64,000 nt of DNA. It comes from Orobanche coerulescens (Eukaryota > Streptophyta > Magnoliopsida > Lamiales > Orobanchaceae). The position numbers were made by a program, and so were the translations under genes. Shown in pieces: positions 10,596 to 19,935 of the stretch. Below the pieces are notes generated by a model. The model saw only the letters and a list, made by a program, of their open reading frames with translations, was not told the DNA's origin and did no database searches. Position 1 is the first letter of the stretch; the number at the start of each line of letters is the position of its first letter. The stretch is taken from assembly GCA_033398695.1 (NCBI GenBank), contig CM065804.1, positions 34,983,501-35,047,500 of the forward strand, read 5' to 3'.

Positions 10596-11163
10596 TAGCG
10601 TGCGCTAGCCCCAGTTCTTAGCGTGCGCTAACGGGTGTTTTGGGTAGTCCAGTACCCATTGTCCGAAAATGGTAGCGTGCGCTACGTACCTTTTGTAGCG
10701 TGCGCTATGGCTGTACACTTAGCATGCGCTAACCCCGAAATGTTAGCGTGCGCTAACGAATTATCTGATGCCCAGTACTGGAGTCCAGAACCTTCTATCC
10801 TCTGGTCTGATCGCGGTAGCGTACGCTACAATCAATATTTAGCGTGCGCTACAATATCGTTTGCGTACGCTAAAAATCACTCATAGCGTGCGCTATGAAT
10901 TAATTCCATTCAGTCCAGTAGTCACTGGACTCAACCTGATCCGACCTTAGCGCGCGCTACACCGACTGTATAGCGTGCGCTACTTCGGCCTACTAGCACG
11001 CGCTACTTACCATTCGTAGCGTGCGCTACTTACAACCCAACTACAGTCCAGTGCCTTATGGACTGCCTGCTTGAAACATACTAGCGTGCGCTAGTGTTGA
11101 GAGGTAGCGTGCGCTACCCGTACTCAATTAGCGCACGCTAAAGAGAGTACGTAGCGTGTGCTA
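10596..11163 (-). promoter_or_regulatory. Palindrome array TAGCG-NN-CGCTA, A1 3' LTR
   Basis: By eye there are 18 copies of the 12-mer TAGCGTGCGCTA or close variants in about 570 bp, at irregular spacing. Arms TAGCG/CGCTA are inverted repeats around a 2-bp centre, read CA on the element's sense strand in 13 copies. Degenerate copies mostly differ by CpG-type transitions (TAGCATGCGCTA, TAGCGTGTGCTA). The array lies just upstream of the TATA box in the sense direction, so a role as a clustered transcription factor site is likely but unproven. Confidence 0.8.
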
Positions 11164-11393
11164 CTCCTCACACACAGCACACTATGAAGATGACAATGAT
11201 GATAAACACGGAACGATTCTCCAAATAGATTGATGATGAATGACGATTGATACACGGTACGATTACTCTGAACGATGAATACAATGATTGAATATGAGTG
11301 ACAAATGATCATTAATGAGTGAAAATTACTGAGTGATAATTACTGATTGATAAACACTGGATGATAATGACTGAATTACAACCGGGTATTACT

Positions 11394-11430
11394 TACACCC
11401 CCCCTTAAAAGAGTTTCGTCCCCAAAACTA
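11394..11430 (-). other. A1 polypurine tract and hairpin at pol stop
   Basis: The minus strand reads TTTAAGGGGGGGTGTAA just before the LTR. Next to it lies an AGTTT...AAACT inverted repeat (11412-11429, one mismatch), whose foot overlaps the pol stop codon (11428-11430). Confidence 0.7.
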
Positions 11431-12906
11431 AGGGTCAAACAACTCGGGATAACTCTCCCGCATACTATCCTCAGTTTCCCAAGTAGCCTCTTCGACTCCG
11501 TGTCTAGACCACTAAATTTTAACCAAAGGAATCGTCTTGTTCCTCAACTGTTTGATTCGCCGCTCTAAAACTCGTATAGGATGCTCCTCATATGAATGAT
11601 CATCGGTGTTCTCGATTTCGTCAAACTGAAGTATGTGACTCGGGTCGGCAACATACTTACGTAACTGAGAGACGTGAAACACATTATGAATTCGGCTCAA
11701 CGCCGGAGGTAGGGCCAATCGATAAGCTAACTCGCCTACTCGATCCAAAATCTCAAACGGCCCAATGAATCTCGGACTCAACTTCCCCCTTTTCCCAAAA
11801 TGGAAGATACCACGACTCGGGGAAACCTTGACCAAGACATGGTCACCTGTCTCGAACTCTAATGGTCGACGACGATTATTTGCATAAGATTTCTGTCGAC
11901 TCTGAGCGGTCAACAAACGACTCTTGATCAAAGCTACCTTCTCACGGGCGGCTATAAGCATATCGGGCTCGGTGCCGATTGATTCTGATAAGTCATCCCA
12001 ACACAAAGGAGATCGACAACGACGACCGTTCAAGGCTTCGTAAGGTGCCATATCAATCGAAGAATGCCAACTGTTGTTGTACGTGAACTCGATCAACGGT
12101 AGTTGGGCTTCCCAATCATCTTTCCAATCGAAGACATATGCCCTCAACATGTCCTCCAAAGTCTGAATAGTCCTCTCTGATTGTCCATCGGACTGAGGAT
12201 GAAAAGTTGTACTGAGATTAAGCTGAGTTCCCATAGCACGATGAATTGATTTCCAAAAATGAGACACGAATCGTCCGTCACGATCGGAAACGATACTTTT
12301 GGTAGTACCGTACAGTCTCACTATCTCCTTGATAAACAACTGGGCAAGTCTCTCGGGACCCCACGTATCCTTAATTTCAAGGAAATTAGCTGATTTAGTT
12401 AAGCGGTCCACAATTACCCAGATTGTATTCATGCCACGATGACTCGTCGGCAAACTCGTGATGAAGTCCATAGAAATATCTTCCCACTTCTATTCTGGAA
12501 TAGGGAGCGGTTTCAGCATACCCGCCGGTCACTGATGTTCATTCTTGACTTGTTGACAGGTTAAGAATATCGAAACAAATTCCGCGACTTCTCGCTTCAT
12601 ATTACTCCACCAGTAATTCTGTTTCAAGTCTTTATACATCTTGCTAGACACCGGATGAACAGAATAAGGGGTAGCATGAGCTTCTCTCAAAATCGAGTTT
12701 TTCAACTCGTCATTCGCCGGTACGCACAACCGATTCTTAAAACGAAAAAGTCCATCCTCATGGACCACAAACCCGTGGGCTTTCCCCTAAGTCACATCCT
12801 CTCGAATGCGTAACAAAAATGGGTCCGAACCCTTATTCTCCCTGATCGCCCCCTCAAGTGGCGATGAAATATCCAACGTACAAAGTTGCCCTTGTACTCG
12901 CTGTAA
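11428..12906 (-). pseudogene. pol: A1 integrase and chromodomain, broken
   Basis: This is the DDE integrase that inserts the element's cDNA. The zinc-binding HHCC region includes HATPYSVHP and the CQQVK segment; one Cys of the usual CLTCQQ is lost (IFLTCQQ). The core has MDFITSLP (first Asp), VSDRDGRF (second Asp) and DGQSERTIQTLED (Glu). The chromodomain-like tail RRIKQLRNKTIPLVKI runs into a TAG at 11512-11514, after which WSRHGVEEATWETE continues in frame. Other stops are the TAG at 12787-12789 (DVT-stop-GKA) and a Trp-to-TAG near 12490 (PE-stop-KWED). The stops at 11512 and 12787 are shared with element A2. Confidence 0.85.
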
Positions 12907-14506
12907 CTAGACCTCGATCTCGGGTCTTAGAAATTCCTGCTGAAGTTCCTTCTGAACTGTTAATCGAGCAAGCATCTGCTCCTGAACGGACTTACGACTT
13001 AAGGCATCGGCGACAACATTCGCCTTGCCCGGGTGGTAAAGGATCTCGATATCATAATCTTTGATTAGTTCCAACCACCGTCTCTGTCGCATATTTAACT
13101 CTTTCTAAGTAAATATATACTTTAAACTCTTATGATCGGTGAATATCTGACAGGTAACGCCATAAAGATAATGACGCCAAATCTTCAATGCGAACACCAC
13201 GGCTGCTAGCTCCAGGTCGTGGGTCGGATAATTAACCTCGTAAGGTCTTAATTGCCATGAAGCATAAGCAATAACTTTCCCGTTCTGCATGAGTACAGAT
13301 CCGAGACCCTGTCCGGACGCATCACTATAAACCACAAATCCTTCCGTCCCTTGCGGTAAAGATAAGACAGGTGCTGAAGTTAACCAGCTCTTGAGTTCCT
13401 CAAAACTCTGTTGACACGCGTCGGACCACGTATAATTCTTATCTTTCCGTAAAAGGTTCGTCATGGGTTGAGCGATTTTAGAAAATCCCTCCACAAATCG
13501 TCGATAATAACCCGCTAATCCGAGGAAACTTCGGATTTCCTTAACATTTTTCGGAGGTAGCCAATCTCGAATAGCCTCCGTCTTTTGAGGGTCGACACGA
13601 ACTCCGTCTGATGAAATTGCATGTCCGAGAAACGTCACTTCGGACATCCAGAACTCACATTTGGAAAACTTTCCAAAAAGTTGCTCTCGTCTCAACACGT
13701 CGAGAACTTGATGAAGGTGAAACTCGTGTTCCTCCCGATCACGAGAATAAATCAAAATGTCATCAATGAAGACAACCACGAACTAATACAAATAGACGAT
13801 GAAAATCCGATTCATTAACTCCATGAATACCGCAGGTGCATCAGTCAACCCAAACGGCATAACCACAAACTCATAATGACCATAGCGTGTTCGGAACGCC
13901 GTCCTTGCGATATCCGACTCTCGAATTCGCAACTGATGATACCCAGATCTTAAATCGATCTTGGAGAATACTGAAGCTCCCTAAAGTTGATCTAACAGAT
14001 CATCGATACGGAGTAGAGGATATTTATTCTTGATCGTCACCCTGTTCAACTCCCGATAATCAATACACAAGCGAAACGAACCATCCTTCTTCTTGACAAA
14101 CAACACTAGTGCTCCCCACGGGGACGCACTCGGTCGGATATAACCTTTCTCGAACAACTCCTCAAGTTGGTTCTTTAATTCCTGTATTTCGGTCGGGGCC
14201 ATCCGGTGCGGTGCCTTCGATATCGGGGACGTACCGGGCTCCAACTCAATCGTGAATTCCACATCTCTTTGTGGAGGCAAACCAGGTAACTCGTCTGGAA
14301 AAACATCGGCATATTCCCTCACTACCGGAATATCCGTCAACATTACTGATGATTTCTCGGTTTTGGTCATATAGCACCAATAACCAACACACCCCTGACT
14401 GAGTAATTTCACTGCTTTCATCAAGTTAATGACCTTACCCGAACAGCCGGGATTACCTCCCTGAAAAACACATTCAACCCCATCGTCTGAAATGATAGTG
14501 ACCATA
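12907..14506 (-). pseudogene. pol: A1 reverse transcriptase-RNase H, broken
   Basis: RT copies the element RNA into DNA and RNase H removes the RNA. Visible blocks are [50 protein letters not shown], the catalytic FIDD (about 13762), [11 protein letters not shown], then RNase H with [10 protein letters not shown] and [11 protein letters not shown]. In-frame TAG codons lie at 13981-13983 (DQL-stop), 13783-13785, 13105-13107 (FT-stop-KEL) and 12907-12909 (EV-stop-LQR). Most fit CAG-to-TAG or TGG-to-TAG changes. The upstream end is the 56-bp duplication. Confidence 0.87.
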
Positions 14507-14618
14507 CGCTTACGGACACTAATGATGGCATCGTGACGATCCATCCAGTCAATACCCAGAAACGCTTACGGATACTAATGATGGCATCGTGACGATCCAT
14601 CCAGTCAATACCTAGAAT
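14507..14618. repeat. 56-bp tandem duplication in A1 pol
   Basis: The unit starting CGCTTACGGA at 14507 repeats at 14563 with a couple of mismatches. Because 56 is not a multiple of three it shifts the frame between protease and RT. Element A2 has a single copy at the same place (63800-63860), so the duplication is private to A1. Confidence 0.92.
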
Positions 14619-15143
14619 GACGTCGTCTCTCGGTAAATCTACCACGATTAGGTATGCTAGCCATACACGGCCATGAAGCTGAATCGGATAATTCTGAATC
14701 TCGCGATTTCCAATAATTCTTCTACCGTCAGGTAGACCAATGACATAAGGCTCACAACTAGTAGCACTACCCAGACGTAGTCTACTCAAACATGACTCGG
14801 AAATGAATGAATGTGATGCACCAGTATCAAAAAGGGTACACACAGGTTGAGATAGAATATCGAGTGTACCTGAGATCATTCGAGCCTCTGGATCGTCGAT
14901 CTTCTTCATCTCATAAATTCGGGACTTGCCGGCCCCCGAGCCAGACGCTCCCGTCTGATAGCTCTTGGCTCCGCCTTTATTAGCTCCTGTCGTCTTGGAC
15001 GCTGACTGAGTGGCCTGATTCTGCACCGCAGAATGTCCTGGGGCCTGAGATGATGCCGGAGTAGGTTTAGAGTCCCTTCGGCAAAATGGGCCATATGCCC
15101 AGCAATCCCACAGTTGTGGCACGTGACAGTCTGTTTCGGACAT
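14563..15143 (-). pseudogene. pol: A1 retropepsin-type protease
   Basis: This is the aspartic protease that cuts the polyprotein. The active-site block LFDTGASHSFIS lies near 14815-14850, followed by [19 protein letters not shown] and [15 protein letters not shown]. The upstream linker is rich in Ser/Thr/Gly/Ala. Its frame differs from the zinc-knuckle frame of gag (frameshift near 15070), and the 56-bp duplication breaks it downstream. The catalytic triplet itself is intact. Confidence 0.83.
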
Positions 15144-16224
15144 TTGGTGGTGAAATGACCCTGTTCTTCACAGTTGAAACAGGTGATGGCCGAAATGGCC
15201 ACTCGTGACTGAGATTCCGCGGGTCTAGGCGCCATAGGAGGTCGCTCAGAAAAAGTAGAGCCCGCACGTGGTTTCTTGAAAGTGGCCTGACTGCCATCAG
15301 ACTGATTACGATTCTTGGACTTCTTGCCAGCAGATGAAGGTTGTTGCTTAGCAATCTCCTTATCAGTAAGCTCGTAAGTAAGAGCTTTCTCGATGAATTC
15401 GGCCAGAGTAGTGCAATTATGATTAAGCAACTGTAGCCGCATACGAGGTTTCAGCCTCTTGCTGAAATACTTAATCTTGCCGCCTCAAAGTGAATGATAG
15501 ATGAGGCGAACGGAAGAAGTTCCTGAAATTTTTCGGCGATGGCGAGAACATCATCGTCCGCTGAAAGGTCGGGAGTGAGTAATTCCGACAACTTGGCCTC
15601 CCTGAGTGGGGCCGGATAATACCTCTCCATCATGAGAGTCTTGAACTGATCCCAAGTACATGATCCATCAGTGGGCTTCAACGATAACCACCATGAATGA
15701 GCGCTCTTACCAAGATAGTAGGCCGAAACTGAAACTTTATGCCCTTCAGGGCAATTCACCATAGCAAATAACTTCTCGAAATGCTCAATCCAATGAACAA
15801 TATCCGCCGGATCAGATGAGCCCTCGAAGGTAGGTGGTCGCTGGCGAGAGATATCGCCAATGATACTGCTTACACCCCTCTCTTGCCTCTGAGGTGGCGG
15901 CGGAGGAGCCTGATGATTTTGAGTAGTTGAGTTATGCATTGCCTCCATTAGTTGAGCCATCTGAGTCATTTGGGACACCATGCCCTGCATAAAAGCGAGT
16001 GGGTCAACCCGAACACCTTCTGACTGAGCTGTGTCCTGGGTACGACTCCCCGTTAGTGAATGATCACGTCCAGGTGAATGAGTGGCAGCGTCACTGCTTG
16101 ATGAGTTAGCATTATTCCTAGCATTCACGCGTGTATACACACGATCTCTCGGGTTTCGGCCTGCACCACGGCCTTTCCCCCCGCGTCCTCTGCCAGCTCT
16201 TTCCATACTGAAGTGGAAAGTCAT
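14906..16224 (-). pseudogene. gag: A1 gag, frameshifted
   Basis: This is the structural capsid/nucleocapsid protein. The N-terminus is Arg/Gly-rich (MERAGRGRGGKGRGAGRNPR, from an in-frame ATG at 16206; 16224 is an alternative upstream ATG). The retrotransposon gag domain follows, with RPPTFEGSSDPADIVHWIEHFEKLF and YLGKSAHSWWLSLK. A one-base shift near 15470 moves the frame into KYFSKRLKPRMRLQLLNHNCTTLAEFIEKA. Two CCHC zinc knuckles follow: CFNCEEQGHFTTKC and CHNCGIAGHMAHF (the second has lost its last Cys). Confidence 0.85.
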
Positions 16225-16621
16225 ATGATAATTATATATCTCACATGAATATCACATTATGATTACGTTATGAAATGATAAATATGAGCATACGCGCTCA
16301 AACACAATGATTACATGAATGATCAACTGAAGTGACGTGATTATCTAATGAAATTCTTGAAATGAATATCTTGAACAAGTTAACAAGATCAACGACTGAA
16401 CAATGAAATGAACTGAGTGATTAATGAATTTACATGATCAACTTGATTACCAATGAAAATGATAAATGATGAAATCTTACTGTTCTTTGGTCTGAAAGGC
16501 TCGGCTCTTGCACAGGTCACACGTGACGCGAAAATCCAATGATACTAGTATGATGAACGATGATTTCAAATGAGATATGACTCGAAAGGTAGTATTCAAA
16601 ACCACTCTCCGATACCAACTC
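16225..16621 (-). other. A1 leader and primer binding site
   Basis: The minus strand beside the right LTR reads TGGTATCGGAGAGTGG (16602-16617), a variant of the plant iMet PBS TGGTATCAGAGC, four bases from the LTR. The rest is an AT-rich leader up to gag. Confidence 0.72.
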
Positions 16622-19030
16622 TGTAACACCCCAAACTAGGCGGATATTACAGTGCCGTGGACCCCCGACTGGGACCCACCAGGCGAATGAAAATGAATGA
16701 ATTACATAGGGTAAATGTAGTATCGAACCACATTACAACATTAGTTACTCCGATGAGGAGTTTCATACAACACACCCAAGATAATACAGAATACATGTAT
16801 ATTATATATGAAGATAAAATATACAACACTGAGTAAAATGAGTATTCAAACGGAATATCTGCAGCGGAATAAAATGAAGGAAACATAAATGACTGAAAAG
16901 ACTGGGGTCCCCTACTAGTATCATTGGGACTCCTCGCCGTCAACGTGCTCTCCCCGTGCCTTTGCCTTGCCATGACCTGAAAAATAATATCCCCCAACGG
17001 GGTCAGTTACACAGAACAACAATATTCAAGAGTTGAATAAACACAATCCTGTTGAAAACATACGCAATCAAACATGCTATATGAATTCAACTAACAGTAC
17101 GGCTCAAAGGAATGGCGCCACACTACGTCCGGGATGGAAATGTGTCCGTGCACACCAATGAGTATCGATCGAACACACGTGTGGTCTTGTACCTAATCAG
17201 TCTCACGAAGCAATCGACTCGTGTGCACAGTCCAATGTGAGGCCAACAACCAACACACGACTTAAATGTGCCCGATATGAAAATCCTACACATACCAATC
17301 GGCACGCCAGTATAACCCGGAATGCCACGATATAACAAAAGTGACATCGAAAATAAATAATGACTCACCAAGATGAAATGATGGTGAAATGAATGACAGC
17401 TCAATGAAATGATTGGAATCGTCGTTCCTCGTGAATGAAGTAATTAAGTGACAATTACAAGTTTCAATACGGTTAGTACTTTATGAATGAATTATGATTA
17501 TGAATGAACAACAACGAAAGGAATGAATATCCTTTTAACTGAGTAAGAATTAACTTACACAACACCGATGAAGAATGTCCGTCCACGAACAACGTCCTAA
17601 ATGAAATGTCGGTCGCTCAAACAACCTTGAATAACACAAATACCAATAATCCATTCAATACACGTATCAAACACGATTATAACCAACTCAAACGTCTATA
17701 CAACAATATCCAAACTCGTAGATGCACTCTAACGAATACGTTGAAAATATCATTCCCGTTGGTTACAACCAAACCCAAATTATCGAAACCAAATTTCAAA
17801 TGATTGATTCAAACCAGCAAAACAATATCAATGGCATCAATAATCCAATAGGAATCCACAATTCAATATTACAACAACATCAATCGGAAAATCCCCAAAT
17901 TAACCGAAGTCAACCCCAGGGGTTCTTGAAATAATCCCCAAAATAGCCATTAAATCCATAGGAATACATTTATCCAAGGTAGATAATCCATATCTAACAT
18001 ATTCCAACAACAATCCAACCTTAAACGAAGAAATCGGAAGGAAAAACCCAAAAATATGAAATTCTAGATCCAAAAGATTAATACCTTTGATTTGATGTAT
18101 TGGAGATGATGAAGTGATGATTAATCCAACTCAAAGACTTGAAGATGATGATTGATGATTGTAGCTCGAAGAACACTCTCCAAATCGCCCGGAATCATCC
18201 GAAACCGCCGAAGAAACGAAGAGATATGAAAAATGACGAAGTAAGGGCTGAACTGTCCTATTTATAGAAATCCCAGTTTAGCGTGCGCTAGCCCCAGTTC
18301 TTAGAGTGCGCTAACGGGTGTTTTGGGTAGTCCAGTACCCACTGTCCGAAAACGGTAGCGTACGCTACGGTTGTACACTTAGCATGCGCTAACCCCGAAA
18401 TGTTAGCGTGCGCTAACGAATTATCTGATGCCCAGTACTGGAGTCCAGAACCTTCTGTCCTCTGGTCTGATCGTGGTAGCGTGCGCTACAATCAATATTT
18501 AGCGTGCGCTACAATATCGTTTGCGTACGCTAAAAATCACTCATAGCGTGCGCTATGAATTAATTCCATTTAGTCCAGTAGTCACTGCACTCAACCTGAC
18601 CCGACCTTAGCGTGCGCTACTTCGGCCTACTAGCGCGCGCTACTTACCATTCGTGGCGTGCGCTACTTACAACCCAACTGCAGTCCAGTGCCTTCTGGAC
18701 TGCCTGCTTGAAACATACTAGCGTGCGCTAGTGTTGAGAGGTAGTGTGCGCTACCCGTACTCAATTAGCGCACGCTAAAGAGAGTACGTAGCGTGCGCTA
18801 CTCCTCACACACAGCACACTATGAAGATGACAACGATGATAAACACGGCACGATTCTACAATTAGATTGATGATGAATGACGATTGATACACGGTACGAT
18901 TACTCTGCATGATGAATACAATGATTGAATATGAGTGACAAATGATCATTAATGAGTGAAAATTACTGAGTGATAATTACTGAATGATAAACACTGAATG
19001 ATAATGACTGAATTACAACCGGGTATTATA
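16622..19030 (-). repeat. A1 5' LTR (about 2.4 kb)
   Basis: It starts TGTAACACCCC and ends GGGTATTATA (other family copies end GGGTATTACA). Sequence order matches 8959-11393. It carries a TATA box on the minus strand (18259-18266) and the palindrome array. Confidence 0.9.
18279..18800 (-). promoter_or_regulatory. Palindrome array TAGCG-NN-CGCTA, A1 5' LTR
   Basis: This corresponds to the array at 10596-11163, slightly shorter because two or three copies are missing (near 18350 and 18610). The first copy is 12 bp from the TATA box. This is the LTR whose promoter would drive A1 transcription. Confidence 0.8.
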
Positions 19031-19935
19031 TTTTCAACTTGGTTCAAATAAATTAATATTTTTAAAATAATATTTTATATTTATCTAAGAAGCATGCTGC
19101 ACATTTGGTTTATCGGATGATGATATAAAGAATGAGCACGAAAAAAACTGAGCCATGTATTTGGGCATCGAGATGTCAGTTACAGTGCCTCTTTGCTATA
19201 TTATTGATGTCCAACAGTATATCAGGAACCGATGAGGTATGAAGGAAGACATGCAAGTCGTTTTCAGATGACATGCATTATTCACATGAGGCACCAAATT
19301 TCTAGGAAACCTGGTAACTATAGTTAGAAAAATTATTTACTATACTCTGCTTATTTCTATATAAATCATTACTCGTAGTAAATTATATTTTTGTGTTTCT
19401 TTATTATTTTATAATTATATTATGGTTATAATTTAAGCATGTATTATTATTGGATCATATTATTTTACTATACACTAAGAGATGGATAGTATGGTAAAAA
19501 GATTCATCTATTTCTTTCTAGTATACTATCTATCCATTGCTTAGTTATTTATGGTTTGGTAAGAACAATGACTGGCAGAACTTTATTTAATATCTATACT
19601 GTCTATTTATGCTTAGTTATTTATGTATTGTCTACTATGTACTTTTTATTAAATATTTGTAGATTTACGTCTCATGGATGAACACCTGCAGAATTTTGCT
19701 TTGGATGAAACTGAAAAGTGACTGGCAGATAATTAGAGCAGTATGTGTAACTTTGATTGCATGCCTTTATGAAACGAATTTATCATTGTTGATGCTGAAA
19801 CAGACTCATATTGGAAGCAACGTATTACAATATAGATGAGAAGTAGGATTGAGCATGCTAGGTTTTATCCATTGTTGACTGATGAGTAGAGAACATCTAT
19901 GAGACGATGATGTTTGCATTCGTTGAGGAGTTGAT
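19031..19935. other. Unidentified AT-rich sequence between A1 and B
   Basis: About 905 bp that is neither element A nor B. No long frame is open. Short stretches look less AT-biased (19090-19310 and 19660-19930), separated by very AT-rich DNA, which could be an eroded gene or transposon fragment. I recognise no domain. It directly precedes the B LTR. Confidence 0.4.

Larger units (their letters stand above)
8959..11393 (-). repeat. A1 3' LTR (about 2.4 kb)
   Basis: It aligns with 16622-19030 from GGCGGATATTAC to CCGGGTATTAC. The terminal TGTAACACCCC seen in other family A LTRs is absent here, replaced by unrelated TATGCTTTGT, so the outer end is lost or diverged. It carries the palindrome array (10596-11163) and a minus-strand TATA box. 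Open frames in it are not supported as genes. Confidence 0.88.
8959..19030 (-). mobile_element. Gypsy element A1 (Tekay/Del-like chromovirus)
   Basis: The element is on the minus strand, with LTRs at 8959-11393 and 16622-19030 and a gag-protease-RT-RNase H-integrase-chromodomain order reading right to left between them. The iMet-type PBS and the purine tract are in the right places. The gene order and the C-terminal IPLVK...VEEATWE block are those of chromodomain Ty3/gypsy elements; Tekay/Del is my best lineage guess. The coding part has at least seven stops and two or more frameshifts. No TSD is visible: the left LTR lacks its first 18 bp or so, and the bases at the two outer ends do not match. 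Confidence 0.9.

Noticed and set aside
10635..10886. Short open frames through the palindrome arrays (also 52685-53023, 59019-59677)
   Set aside because: They arise because the repeated 12-mer lacks stops in some frames; they encode only the repeated motif (for example runs of SVRY, LACA) and differ between copies.
10596..11163. Regularly recurring palindromic repeats with short spacers, resembling a CRISPR array
   Set aside because: Spacing is irregular, spacers are largely conserved between the copies in different LTRs, the repeat is only 12 bp, and the setting is plant LTRs with no cas genes.
8959..19030. TSD for element A1
   Set aside because: The left LTR lacks its terminal TGTAACACC, and the bases near the two ends (TTTGTGG versus TTTTC) give no convincing duplication.
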